Counted from the stretch's first letter, positions 1 through 9,587 are shown. The stretch is 64,000 bases of DNA from Mesostigma viride (GCA_009746045.1 RPFO01001943.1:1-64000); one strand, 5' to 3'. Made by a program: numbers and translations. The notes: a model not told the origin generated them from the letters alone.

Positions 1-1
1 T

Positions 2-125
2 AACATCATGCCATTACTGTAACAACATGGGCAAAGCATACACAAACGAACAACCATCATAGATAGAGCAATCCACAACATCATGCCATTAATGTAATAA
101 CATGGGCAAAACATACACAAACAAA
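2..125. repeat. Two-copy ~77-bp direct repeat
   Basis: A motif beginning AACATCATGCCATTA and continuing through AACATGGGCAAA and CATACACAAAC occurs near 2-53 and again near 79-125 with a few substitutions. Shorter echoes (ATAGCCATGAT) follow to about 165. No gene is visible here. Confidence 0.7.
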
Positions 126-206
126 TAGCCATGATAGGGCATTAAGAGAATAGCCATGATTGGGGCAATAAGAGAATTTTTTTGTTCAATTCAATGATCA
201 CAATTT

Positions 207-722
207 ATGCACACAGTCGATGCATTCATAAATGAGGCAGGTTCTTCCGAAAATTGGCTCCGTCGTAGAGTGTCAACGGCCAACTTGCAAACACGCACGT
301 TACATGATATACATCCTAGTCATTATGGTCCTATACAAACGCCAGAAGGGCCGAATACCGGTTTAATTGGATCTTTAGCTACGCATAGTAAAGTAAATGA
401 ATATGTTTTCTTGTCCTTTTTATACATTACAAAAAAATCAAGTAATTAAAAGTGAAATACCTATTTTTATACCTCCACATCAACAAGATCAATTTAAATT
501 CGCCCCAGAATATTTATTACTTTCTTGTTACTCTAGTGTTGAAAATAATTATGTTCATGTGCGATATAAACCAGAATTTAGTAGTAAAGCAGAAGAAGTC
601 GATTATTTGGGGATTTCTCCAACGCAAGCTTCAATAGCTACTTCATTTATTCCCTTGGTGGAACATGATGATGCAATCCGAGCATTAATGGGTTGTAATA
701 TGCAAAGACAAGCAGTTCCATG
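207..722 (+). pseudogene. rpoB: Plastid-type RNA polymerase beta subunit fragment (rpoB-like, nuclear plastid DNA)
   Basis: Two overlapping plus frames translate to the central part of bacterial/plastid RNA polymerase beta. The first has HPSHYG followed by [15 protein letters not shown]. The second has [25 protein letters not shown], split here as [16 protein letters not shown] and CNMQRQAVP, matching the family's [20 protein letters not shown] signature. The frames switch at about 397-415, where one base appears to be missing. The usual R-I-C between HYG and PI is absent, so about nine bases are lost. Homology stops abruptly after QAVP, and only some 170 of the usual >1000 residues are present. 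I read it as a decayed plastid-to-nucleus transfer. A diverged plastid gene on a misassembled contig is less likely, because the neighbours are nuclear in style. Confidence 0.85.
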
Positions 723-959
723 ACACCAAGGTTGAGACTTACATGCATGGGACAAGAAAAACCTCGTTGCAAGGGTTGAAACAATAACGAAATTGTATGA
801 CCACAGACACATAAAATGGAAGGCTTGCTCAGTATTATTATTTACCCATCAATCAATTTTAAAGGCAAGGAAATGTTGAAATACGGAAGACCGTCCCAAG
901 TTCGCCAGCATTAACAAAAGCATTTCTGTGACAAGAACAGTGGGCGACCATTCCCATTA
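723..959. other. Intergenic, no gene seen
   Basis: No coding signal or repeat recognised between the rpoB fragment and the end of the first minus-strand gene. Confidence 0.5.
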
Positions 960-1748
960 TTATCTTTTCCTCTTTTGTTTCTTCCCCTTCCCGGACTCGC
1001 ATGCATAAGCGACGTCCGCCATCCCCAAACGATGCAAAATTTTGTTGGAGCTCTGCATCTTCTCCAACAGTTCTTGATCCGATTCCTCCTTTGCACGACG
1101 CGCTTCCTCTGCCTTCGCCTTTGCGGCCTCCACATCTGCATCTATATCCGCCTTCACCACCATCCTGATCAAACGGTCCCGCTCCTCAGGCCTCGGGAGC
1201 GTCGGCAGTCCCACCGGCTCTGCGGCAAGAAGAGCCTCCAAAATATCCTTGTGCAGTCTTTGTGCTTCCACAAATCCACTATTCGTCATCAAGGTGTACG
1301 CGCATTCACGCGCCACACCCTGCAAGGAATCCCCCATGGTAACGTTAAGCCCATGAGCAAACCCGTACGCGCTGTCCCCCTCTGCAAAAATCTCGAGTCC
1401 CTGCCTGTCGAGGCGCACCAGCTCAACTTTCCGTTCCCCAGTGTGCGTTGCCGTGAAGTGGAGGACCGAGCGTGTCATTCCGGTCTTCCCCATCAACATC
1501 TGCAAACTTGCTACGTATGCGATCCCACGAGCGCACACGTCCTCCAACTTCTCGGCAAAAGGTAGATGTGTCTTGCAATACACATCCAATCCCTCCAGTG
1601 GTCTATCACATCTAAGAAATCCACACCCCCCGTATGGATCCTTGGCATTTTGGTACTCGAGGTCGTGCGCTTGCAGGAACTTGTAATGTTCCGCGCACAG
1701 TCCCTCGACCCTTACGGGCTCCGTACAGATTTTGCATTTCGTTGCCAT
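960..1748 (-). CDS. Two-zinc-knuckle protein with basic C-terminal coiled coil (family member 1)
   Basis: The 262-residue product starts at the ATG at 1746-1748 (MATKCKICTEP). That start puts the first cysteine pair at residues 5 and 8, as in the paralogue at 3157-3938. Knuckle 1 is C-x2-C...LC-x2-H (about residues 5-21). Knuckle 2 is GCGFLRC...YC-x2-H (about 40-61). A long middle region without recognised fold follows, then a charged, coiled-coil-like stretch rich in A, K, E and R (about 195-245) and a basic tail (KGKKQKRKR) that looks like a nuclear localisation signal. A nuclear, zinc-binding role is inferred only from these features. It shares the C...LC..H / GC...YC..H layout with the genes at 2073-2546 and 3157-3938, so this is a local paralogous family. 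I do not recognise a named family. Confidence 0.7.
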   Translation of the reverse strand: MATKCKICTEPVRVEGLCAEHYKFLQAHDLEYQNAKDPYGGCGFLRCDRPLEGLDVYCKTHLPFAEKLEDVCARGIAYVASLQMLMGKTGMTRSVLHFTATHTGERKVELVRLDRQGLEIFAEGDSAYGFAHGLNVTMGDSLQGVARECAYTLMTNSGFVEAQRLHKDILEALLAAEPVGLPTLPRPEERDRLIRMVVKADIDADVEAAKAKAEEARRAKEESDQELLEKMQSSNKILHRLGMADVAYACESGKGKKQKRKR

Positions 1749-2072
1749 CTGCGCAATTGCCATGAGTCCCATACAGCAGCCATTGTATAACAGGGGCAAT
1801 AAGGACCGTCAGAACCCCCTCTGGCGTCTTTCTCACACAATTCTCAATCTAGTCTTGTTGTACGTGCAATAATTGTTGGTTCAAAGAAGGTCCGTTCAAA
1901 GAAGTTTTATGAGACAAAATAAATTAGTTTCAATTACACGCATCAGATTAATCAAATCATATTTTCTCCCTCTCTTACTGAGCAATTCTGTCCATCCTGC
2001 CCCTCTTTGCCGGCTTCTCATCAATCTCCTCATCAAAATCACACACACGTCTAATCTGCTTTCTAATCTGCT
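1749..2072. other. Intergenic, no gene seen
   Basis: T/C-rich intergenic sequence between two minus-strand genes. It should hold the 5' flank of the gene at 960-1748 and the 3' flank of the gene at 2073-2546. No palindrome copy and no clear promoter motif seen. Confidence 0.4.
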
Positions 2073-2546
2073 CTACCACCCCCCCTTGCGCATCAGGTCT
2101 TTCACCTCCCCCTTCAAGAGCGCTGTCACGAGTCGCGCGCACTCATACGCGGACTCCGTGGCCATGTCCCTTCCCATATCATGCCACACTTTGGCCGTTG
2201 GACAGTCGGGATGGTCTCCCATGTAAGCCCACACATGCCTTGGCGGCTTGTCCTCTCCGCCTATCCCCTCTCCAGGTCGCATCTGTCCCACCTCCTCTAT
2301 CACCCACTCTGCATCACGCAGCATGAATCGAGGCTTCTTGTCAACATAGTACAAGACCAAAACCATGTTGTTGGGCCAAGGCTTCCACTTTTTCGTCACG
2401 ATGTGACGGTCAATCGTCATCAGCCCGCTCTCGATTTCGGCAAACAACGCCCCCCATACGTCAGAATGCTTGGGACAGAACCACTCGCTGTCCGTCGGCA
2501 TTCCTTCCCATTGACAATCCGGATGTTCGCATCGAATGCGGTCCAT
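2073..2546 (-). CDS. Zinc-knuckle protein (family member 2)
   Basis: The ATG at 2544-2546 gives 157 residues beginning MDRIRCEHPDCQ. The knuckle is C-x4-C...FC-x2-H (residues ~6-28), matching knuckle 2 of the genes at 960-1748 and 3157-3938. The frame stays open upstream to about 2603 and encodes more cysteines (CVCGWCKKYRC), but has no ATG there. The first knuckle may therefore come from an upstream exon or have lost its start. The rest is a mixed alpha/beta-looking region with no known motif. The frame runs into a palindrome copy at 2601-2613 and another lies at 2635-2648, so the 5' flank is built of the dispersed element. Function unknown; zinc binding inferred. Confidence 0.6.
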   Translation of the reverse strand: MDRIRCEHPDCQWEGMPTDSEWFCPKHSDVWGALFAEIESGLMTIDRHIVTKKWKPWPNNMVLVLYYVDKKPRFMLRDAEWVIEEVGQMRPGEGIGGEDKPPRHVWAYMGDHPDCPTAKVWHDMGRDMATESAYECARLVTALLKGEVKDLMRKGGW

Positions 2547-2740
2547 CTGTGCACATCGATATTTTTTACACCACCCGCAAACGCACGCATTCAGCAGGGT
2601 CAACGGCCGTTGGCCCTGTTAAATTCCACACATCCCAACGGCCGTTGGCCTTAGACGCACAAAACTTGACACCATCAGGCGATTTTTTCCAAATGATTCT
2701 TCTTTATTAAATAAATTTACATTCATCCTAAAATCACATT

Positions 2741-3085
2741 CTAGTCAACATCCTCCCCATCTTTAGTGGGTTGCATTCGACCCCAATTGTCGTTCATAAA
2801 ACTGACCAAAACATGAGCCGGAGTCCCCACATCCTCCTCACGCCTCAATTTACGCAATACACCTTTAGCAATTCCACCATACCCATCAACCTCCGACATC
2901 ATCATGCCCACGCCATCAAGACGTTCAGCGTGCAATTGCCCGTCCTCTTCGAGAACCAGATCGGGCAGGTCTTCCAGTTCGGCCTCCACAATCTCTATCA
3001 GGTTTTCCTTTGTAGTCTCCCCCCCTTCCTTTCCTTCTTTTCCGCACTCCATCCTACACCCTGCCCCTGCACAACCGACGTCCAT
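2741..3085 (-). CDS. Small acidic hypothetical protein
   Basis: A 114-residue frame beginning MDVGCAGAGCRMEC, with glutamate/lysine-rich segments and an aspartate-rich end. It has four early cysteines but not the C..C...C..H layout of its neighbours. An AATAAA polyadenylation signal reads on the minus strand just beyond the stop (about 2705-2716), which supports a transcribed gene ending here. A palindrome copy sits at 3130-3143 upstream. A second ATG in another frame (about 3119, MSCELSPFL) lies just upstream, so the true start or a first exon is uncertain. No family recognised. Confidence 0.4.
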   Translation of the reverse strand: MDVGCAGAGCRMECGKEGKEGGETTKENLIEIVEAELEDLPDLVLEEDGQLHAERLDGVGMMMSEVDGYGGIAKGVLRKLRREEDVGTPAHVLVSFMNDNWGRMQPTKDGEDVD

Positions 3086-3156
3086 GGCAAGTTAAGAAAC
3101 GGACTCAGCTCACAGGACATTTTGCAAGTCCAACGGCCGTTGGCGACCAAAAACAC

Positions 3157-3938
3157 CTAGTCGCATGCATTCCTTGCTCTCTCCACCAAAGCAGAGGCCA
3201 GGACGACCCTTTCCACGACCTTTTCAATTTCCTCCCCCTCAGCACCAGCAACAACGGTCATGGCAAATCGGGCTTGGCGCTTAACCCCCGATGCCAGAAC
3301 GGCAGCCATCTCCACACGAGTTTTTGAGACTTCAACAGGTACAGGCAATTCGCCGACCGCAAAAGTAAGCCTTGCGAGGTGCGGGACCCACCAATCACCT
3401 TCCAAAAATCCGCAACCCCATCCAATCATGAAATACAACAACAGGTCTGCGCCCATGGCGCCTGCGATATCCAAGTCGTCATGCGAAACAATCGCATGCA
3501 CGTCATCCTCCGAGCACAGCATCCATGTAAAAACGGCGTCCCCGAAACCTTGGCAGTAGGCATACGAGTCAAAGTCAGGGTGATTCAACATCCATTCCCG
3601 CGACCTGACCGCCATTCTTTCCAGACTTCCAGCACTGTCCACCTCAAAACTCAGGACAAGAGGTCCTTCACCAGCACTGGACTCGCCATGCACAAACAAC
3701 AAGCCTCCTTTGATCACCTCTTGCATCTCCCCTGACAACTTGGCGTGTCCATCACAAAAAGGCATGCAATCCGTCCCGAATGGAAGCTGGCAATCCCGGG
3801 CGATACACCCCCCTTTTTTGCAAACAAATCCTTCACCCTCCCTGCCATTCCCGTTCGCACGCTGACATGACGCACGCACAAGTCATCCCCTCCTGCTCTC
3901 GCTTCCTGGCACCACGCAACCGTGCATTTGACCGCCAT
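3157..3938 (-). pseudogene. Two-zinc-knuckle protein (family member 3), frame broken at a homopolymer
   Basis: The start at 3936-3938 (MAVKCTVAWCQEA) gives knuckle 1, C-x4-C...LC-x2-H. Knuckle 2 (GCIARDCQLP...FCDGH) and the remaining ~200 residues lie in another minus frame that closes at 3157. The two frames meet at an A6G6 run on the minus strand (plus positions 3808-3819, C6T6), where a one-base length error would merge them. The combined layout matches the intact gene at 960-1748, including a conserved middle region around HPDFDSYAYCQGFGDAVF. This is either a recently inactivated copy or an intact gene with a sequencing error; the quality of both knuckles favours the second. Function unknown, zinc binding inferred. 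Confidence 0.65.
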
Positions 3939-4238
3939 CTGCGACCACCAACACCGTTTGATACACATTTCTCACCGTCAACGGCCGTTGGCTTGAAACA
4001 ACAAGAATGATTTATTACGCGCACGAAAATCACACCATTTTCCAGCCTCCAACGGCCGCTGGCGCACGAAAAATGCACGAAAACAATTTTTATTATGCAT
4101 TTATTGATTACATCCTTAGTGCCACGTGGCGAATCACACCCAACTTTCCAGCTGCCAACGGCCGTTGGCGCAAAGAAAATCAAACCCTAATTTGCAGGTT
4201 CCAACGGCCGTTGGCGCAAGAAAATCACACCCAACACT

Positions 4239-4844
4239 TCAGTCGCAGAATCGATTCGCCTCGGTCACGCACTCGAACTTGTACTCCTGCCCGAGCGCGA
4301 ACATCACCTCACGAACCGCCTTCTCAAACTCGTCAACACCCGCACTTCCCCACTCATGCACGTATTCGCTCAACCAGACCATGCATTTTCCAGCAGACGC
4401 GAACAGTATGTCAGCCTGTACCCTTCTATGCTTGAAGTACTTGCCGTCCTTCAAGATGACCCATTGGAACGGTCCCTCCTGCCCCACACCCTCAAACCCT
4501 TCTCCCCTATCATATTGCCGCATAGCACCACGAATTGGACTGGGTACTGATGGATCATAGGGCCTTATAGCACCACACCTCAGAAGCACCTCCTCAAATG
4601 CTTCTACGGTCGGCTTTGGGAGTCCCCGACCCTCCATATTGAAAACAAGAACCGCGGCCTTCCCGACATCCTGTCTCAAAAGACACTTTGCACCCTCCTT
4701 GGGCTTGAACGACAGCTCAATGTCCGGCAGAAGCCTGAGCGCGCTCTTAACCACTCCCAGAAGCCTGTCTTCCAAGTCGTCACGCTTTTGTTGCCATTCG
4801 GTAATATCAATCCACTCGCCCCCCTTCGTCCTGTAGAACGTCAT
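4239..4844 (-). CDS. Hypothetical protein, tandem paralogue A
   Basis: The frame is open back to 4979, but residues 1-45 of that frame are translated palindrome and flank repeat. The ATG at 4842-4844 (MTFYRTKGGEW) is chosen because the paralogue at 5119-5736 begins identically. The product is 201 residues, with conserved blocks LEDRLLGVVKSALRLLPDI, EGRGLP.PTVE.FEEVL.RCGAIRPYDPS, WVILKDGKYFKH and FEKAVREVM.ALGQEYKFECVT. A minus-strand AATAAA lies about 130 bases past the stop (about 4096-4106). Compared with the neighbour it has ten extra residues after GGEW and lacks a 15-residue loop in the middle. No known domain recognised. Conservation between copies with clean indels in multiples of three suggests selection on the protein. 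Confidence 0.7.
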   Translation of the reverse strand: MTFYRTKGGEWIDITEWQQKRDDLEDRLLGVVKSALRLLPDIELSFKPKEGAKCLLRQDVGKAAVLVFNMEGRGLPKPTVEAFEEVLLRCGAIRPYDPSVPSPIRGAMRQYDRGEGFEGVGQEGPFQWVILKDGKYFKHRRVQADILFASAGKCMVWLSEYVHEWGSAGVDEFEKAVREVMFALGQEYKFECVTEANRFCD

Positions 4845-5118
4845 CTGCACACCACCGACACCGTTTGATATAAATTTGTCACCGTCAACGGCTGTTGGCT
4901 TGAAACAACAAGAATGATTTCCAGCCTCCAACGGCCGTTGGCGCACGAAAAATGCACGAAAAAAATTTTTATTATGCATTTATTCATAACATCCATATTG
5001 CCACGCGGCGAATCACACCCAACTTTCCAGCTGCCAACGGCCGTTGGCGCAAAGAAAATCAAACCCTAATTTGCAGGTTCCAACGGCCGTTGGCGCAAAG
5101 AAAATCACACCCAACACT

Positions 5119-5736
5119 TCAGTCGCATAATCGATTCGCGTCAGTCACGCACTCGAACTTGTACTCCTGCCCCAGCGCGGACATCACCTCACGAACCGCT
5201 TTCTCAAACTCGTCAACACCGTCGGGTCCCCACTCATGCACGTATTCCCTCAACCAGAACATGCAATCTCCAGCAGACACGAACAGCCGGTCGATGATCA
5301 GGTCAGTGTGATGCTTGAAGTACTTGCCGTCCTTCAAGATGACCCATTCGAACCGTCCCACCTCCCCTAAACCCTTAAACCCTTCTCCCCTCTCATATGG
5401 CCGCGTCATCTGTATCCAACTTTCATTACCATCAGCATCGATCGACTGAAAACAAATTGGGCTGGGTATTGATGGATCATAGGGCCTTATAGCACCACAC
5501 CTCACAAGCACCTCCTCAAATGGCTCTACGGTCGGGTTTGGGAGTCCCCGACCCTCGATATTGAAAACAAGAGCCGCGGCCTTCGCGACATCCGGTTTCA
5601 AAAGAGACCTTTCACCCTCCTTGGGCTTAAAATCCAGCTTAATGTCCGGCAGAAGCCTGAGCGCGCTCTTAACCACTCCCAGAAGCCTGTCTTCCAAGTT
5701 GATCCACTCGCCCCCCTCCGTCCTGTAGAACGTCAT
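5119..5736 (-). CDS. Hypothetical protein, tandem paralogue B
   Basis: A 205-residue product from the ATG at 5734-5736 (MTFYRTEGGEW), closely similar along its length to the gene at 4239-4844. Differences are mostly substitutions plus a short deletion near the N-terminus and an inserted segment (around CFQSIDADGNES). All differences keep the frame. The 3' flank has AATAAA on the minus strand near 4973-4984. The gene is bounded by palindrome copies at 5080-5093 and about 5778-5790. Function unknown. Confidence 0.7.
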   Translation of the reverse strand: MTFYRTEGGEWINLEDRLLGVVKSALRLLPDIKLDFKPKEGERSLLKPDVAKAAALVFNIEGRGLPNPTVEPFEEVLVRCGAIRPYDPSIPSPICFQSIDADGNESWIQMTRPYERGEGFKGLGEVGRFEWVILKDGKYFKHHTDLIIDRLFVSAGDCMFWLREYVHEWGPDGVDEFEKAVREVMSALGQEYKFECVTDANRLCD

Positions 5737-6021
5737 CTGCAACCCACCGACACCGTTTGATATACATTTCTCACCGTCAACGGCCGTTGGCTTGAAAAAA
5801 CAACAAGAATTTTAAGATTTATTACGCGCACAAATCACACACTAGTTTTCAGTCTCCAACGGCCGTTGGCGCACGAAAAATGTTTTATTATGCATTTATT
5901 AATTACATCCATGGTGCCACGTGGCAAACCACACCCTACTTCCGGTTGCAAAGAAAATCAAACCCTAATTTGCAAGTTCCAACGGCCGTTGGCGCAAGAA
6001 AATCACACCCAAAATTTCTTC

Positions 6022-6110
6022 AGTCGCAGAATCCATTCCCCTCACGCAGTCGAACAGGGGTACTGTTCCCCCAGCGCGGACATCGCCTCACAAATCGCCC
6101 TGGGGTACGA
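6022..6110 (-). pseudogene. 3'-end relic of the tandem paralogue family
   Basis: Sequence from CAGTCGCAGAATC through GCGGACATCGCCTCACAAATCGCC resembles the last ~30 codons of the genes at 4239-4844 and 5119-5736. It carries small indels and is followed directly by the stop of the MYND gene. It is a truncated third copy of the duplication unit, not a functional gene. Confidence 0.65.
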
Positions 6111-6120
6111 TTTAGTCCCC

Positions 6121-6911
6121 TCAAAAAACCTTGAACATTTCACCTTTGAACTTGAAATGCACTTCACCCCCCATCCGAATTACAAGTCCGGCCAAATTGA
6201 CACCAGACCAGCTGTCTGTAACGTCGCCGTGCATAGTGCTGAGAGACTTTCTCGCCTCACGATACTTGTTACACCACTTCTTGTGTTCCTCCCAGTCCGC
6301 ACGCTGGCATTCGGCAGCACAATACCGGACGTCTCGACAACCCCCGCACTTGCGGTGGACACCCTCCATCACAGAGCACGCCTGATTCGAGCAACACTTT
6401 GGAAGCGAGCCCAGCATCGGCCCTCCCACCCCCGGGAGAACGATCATCCGTGAAAACGTCAATTTCACGGACTCGGAATTCCCGAATGTAAAATGGAAAC
6501 CTTCAAACCCCCCCCCTCTACTCTCGCCGATACGGTCAATCTCGGCTGCGCCTCACTCGCGTCTGGAAATTTCCCCCACTGGTCTTTCTCCCACTGGTCC
6601 CACCCAACCTTTCCGACATACGACACCAAAAGTCGAAACTCGACGTCTCGATTGAGTGGAACCCGATCCGCCGGCGTGGGCTTGTAGAATCCGCCAGCCA
6701 AGGCGAAGTACATGTCCAGCAACTGGAGATTAATCTGTCGTCCTACTGAGGCGAACGAGTCATACACGACCAAAACCGCAAACTGGCGACCCAGGCGCTT
6801 CTCGTGCTGCCGTACCCATCCGTGGATCTCGCGAGCCCGGTTAAGTACGTTTGCTGCCACGCAGGCAATCGCAGCGCGGGTCGAAGATTCCAGCTCGCCC
6901 GTCTCCGCCAT
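6121..6911 (-). pseudogene. MYND-type zinc-finger protein (paralogue 1), frame broken at a G9 run
   Basis: The first part runs from the ATG at 6909-6911 (MAETGELES) for 148 residues. The second part, in another minus frame to 6121, carries a MYND finger: C-x4-C...KCGGCRDVRYCAAECQRADW then H-x3-C. The order matches the intact paralogue at 11289-12065 (shared RLLVSY/F and DSF blocks before the finger). The frames meet near a run of nine C on the plus strand (6508-6516), where a one-base length change restores one reading frame. MYND fingers are zinc-binding protein-interaction modules, often found in chromatin-linked proteins; the partner here is unknown. Sequencing error and true decay are both possible. 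Confidence 0.7.
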
Positions 6912-6954
6912 CCCTCCCCTGCGCCAATTGGCACGTGCGTAATACGTAAGTAAT

Positions 6955-9115
6955 GTTTTTCAAGTCTAACGGCCGTTGGCTCACAACCCCCCTGTGGGAA
7001 GGGTGGATGCCTTACGAACCATTCAACCACATCTTTATGCTCAGCTAGATTTTTGGAGGCCTTTCTTGGAAGGCACATGGTAATAACCATCACTAAGCTG
7101 CATGAAAGACACATCCTGCCTTACTGCCACCAAATGAAAAGAATGAAATGCACATGATAATGTTTTTCCAATTCCAACGGCCGTTGGCTCACAACCCCCC
7201 TGTGGGAAGGGTGGATGCCTTACGAACCAGTCAAGCCCCATCTTTATGCTCAGCTAGATTTTTTGGAGGCCTTTCTAGGAGAAAAATGGTAAATAGCCAC
7301 CACTAAGCTGCATAAAAGACACATCCTGCCTTATTGCCACCCAATTAAACGAATGAAATGCACATGGTAATTTTTTTCAAGTCCAACGGCCGTTGGCTCA
7401 CAACCCCCGTGTGGGAAGGGTGGATGCCTTACGAACCATTCAACCACATCTGTATGCTCAGCTAGATTTTTGGAGGCCTTTCTTTGAAGGCACATGGTAA
7501 TAACAATCACTAAGCTGCATGAAAGACACATCCTGCATTCTTGCCACCAAATGAAACGAATGAAATGCACATTTTATTGTATTTCCAATTCCAACGGCCG
7601 TTTGCTCACAACCCCCCTGTGGGAAGGGTGGATGCCTTACGAACCATTCAACCACATCTTTATGCTCAGCTAGATTTTTGGAGGCCTTTCTTGGAAGAAA
7701 AATGGTAATAGCCACCACAAAGCTGAATGAAAGATACATCCTGGCTGATTGCCAACCCACTCAAAGGAATGAAATGCACATGATAATGTTTTTCAAGTCC
7801 AACGGCCGTTGGCTCACAACCCCCGTGTGGGAAGGGTGGATGCCTTACGAACCATTCAACCACATCTTTATGCTCAGCTAGATTTTTGGAGGCCTTTCTT
7901 GGAAGAAAAATGGTAATAGCCACCACTAAGCTGAATGAAAGATACATCCTGGCTGATTGCCAACCCACTCAAAGGAATGAAATGCACATGATAATGTTTT
8001 TCAAGTCCAACGGCCGTTGGCTCACAACCCCCCACTGGGAAGGGTGGATGCCTTACGAACCAGTCAAGCCCATCTTTATGCTCAGCTAGATTTTTGGAGG
8101 CCTTTCTTGGAAGAAAAATGGTAATAGCCACCACTAAGCTGAATGAAAGATACATCCTGGCTGATTGCCAACCCACTCAAAGGAATGAAATGCACATGAT
8201 AATGTTTTTCAAGTCCAACGGCCGTTGGCTCACAACCCCCCTCTGGGAAGGGTGGATGCCTTACGAACCAGTCAAGCCCATCTTTATGCTCAGCTAGATT
8301 TTTCAGAGGCCTTTCTTGGAAGAAAAATGGTAAATAGCCACCACTAAGCTGCATGAAAGACACATCCTGCCTTATTGCCACCAAATGAAACGAATGAAAT
8401 GCACATGATAATGTTTTTCAAGTCTAACGGCCGTTGGCTCACAACCCCCCTGTGGGAAGGGTGGATGCCTTACGAACCAGTCAACCACATCTTTATGCTC
8501 AGCTAGATTTTTGGAGGCCTTTCTTGGAAGGCACATGGTAATAGCCACAACAAAGCTGCATGAAAGACACATCCTGCCTAACTGCCACCCAATGAAACGA
8601 ATGAAATGCACATGATAATGTTTTTCCAATTCCAACGGCCGTTGGCTCACAACCCCCCTGTGGGAAGGGTGGATGCCTTACGAACCAGTCAAGCCCATCT
8701 TTAAGCTCAGCTAGTTTTTTTGGAGGCCTTTCTAGGAGAAAAATGGTAAATAGCCACCACTAGGCTGCATAAAAGACACATCCTGCCTTATTGCCACCCA
8801 ATTAAACGAATGAAATGCACATGATAATGTTTTTCCAATTCCAACGGCCGTTTGCTCACAACCCCCCTGTGGGAAGGGTGGATGCCTTACGAACCAGTCA
8901 AGCCCCATCTTTATGCTCAGCTAGTTTTTTTGGAGGCCTTTCTAGGAGAAAAATGGTAAATAGCCACCACTAAGCTGCATGAAAGACACATCCTGGCTGC
9001 TTGCCACCCTATCAAACGAATAAAAAGCACATGATAATGTTTTTCCAATTCCAACGGCCGTTGGCTCACAACCCCCTTCGGGTAGAGGCCTTACGGACCA
9101 GTCAGAAATGGTGTC
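6955..9115. repeat. 208-bp satellite, about 11 units, each with one palindrome copy
   Basis: Units of 208-210 bp are counted by the palindrome at 6966, 7174, 7383, 7591, 7799, 8007, 8215, 8424, 8632, 8841 and 9051. Each holds CAACGGCCGTTGGCTCACAA, GGGAAGGGTGGATGCCTTACGAACCA, the motif TATGCTCAGCTAGATTTTTG and an AT-rich part ending ATGAAATGCACATGATAATG. Most palindromes are perfect; those at 7591 and 8841 share the same one-base change, which suggests higher-order copying. Unit variants alternate (GGAAGGCACATGG versus AGAAAAATGG). The minus-strand frames of ~100 aa seen here are translations of the repeat. Confidence 0.95.
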
Positions 9116-9459
9116 CACCAAGCTATTCCCCCCACACCCACAGTTGTCCTTGTCCACATACCTTTCCAGTACAGTTGTCCTCAGCTTCTCAGCAACGGGC
9201 GACTCCTCTCCTTCTTGATGCCTTGACAGATATCACATAAACAAAACACGATCACGAGAGCATCAGGATTGTTAGAGGTTTCCTCCATCAACGACCGTAA
9301 GATACACACACCTCAAAAACCAACTTTCTTGTCCTCCCAAATAACATATGTTTTTAAATGTAAAATAAATCACATTCATATTCTGTCACTTGATTTAACC
9401 ACACAATTGTTCAGGTCCAACGCCCGTTGGCATTACGCCTCTTCCCGGTAAAATACTAT
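9116..9459. other. Intergenic, no gene seen
   Basis: AT-rich sequence after the satellite. Contains one imperfect palindrome (CCAACGCCCGTTGG at about 9418). No convincing reading frame. Confidence 0.5.
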
Positions 9460-9587
9460 TTATTGCTCCAACCCCACAAGAAACTCGTTCCGGACCTGTT
9501 CGAAGCGAAGAGCACTGCCAGGGATCGGAGTCGAGCCAGATTTGTGTGCGGAACATGATGGCTGGCCTACCTGGTGTGGAGCAATAA
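9460..9587. ncRNA. Candidate structured RNA or degenerate tRNA-like element
   Basis: An 11-bp perfect inverted repeat (TTATTGCTCCA at 9460-9470, its complement at 9577-9587) encloses a second, 6-bp one (GTTCCG at 9487-9492, CGGAAC at 9549-9554). GCCAG/CTGGC segments could add internal pairing. On the minus strand, GGCTCGACTCC (9527-9537) differs by one base from the Pol III B-box GGTTCGANTCC, but a full cloverleaf does not form. A folded RNA, a degenerate tRNA-derived sequence or a small inverted-repeat element would all fit. Confidence 0.3.

Larger units (their letters stand above)
3950..6110. repeat. ~0.9-kb gene-plus-flank tandem duplication, two full units and a truncated third
   Basis: The same flank occurs at about 3950-4238, 4855-5118 and 5750-6021. 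It has CGTTTGATA, a TCAACGGCCGTTGGC palindrome, a second palindrome, TTTATTATGCATTTATT, then GCCAACGGCCGTTGGCGCAA. The first two flanks are followed by the paralogous genes at 4239-4844 and 5119-5736. The third is followed only by the gene's 3' end. The palindromes were copied along with the gene, so they predate the duplication. Confidence 0.85.

Noticed and set aside
4845-4979. N-terminal extension of the gene at 4239-4844
   Set aside because: These codons are translated palindrome and flank repeat. The paralogue lacks them and begins at the equivalent internal ATG.
6743-8650. Minus frames of ~80-120 codons containing KASKNLAEHKDVVEWFVRHP
   Set aside because: They repeat every 208 bases with the satellite unit, and the frame passes through palindrome copies.
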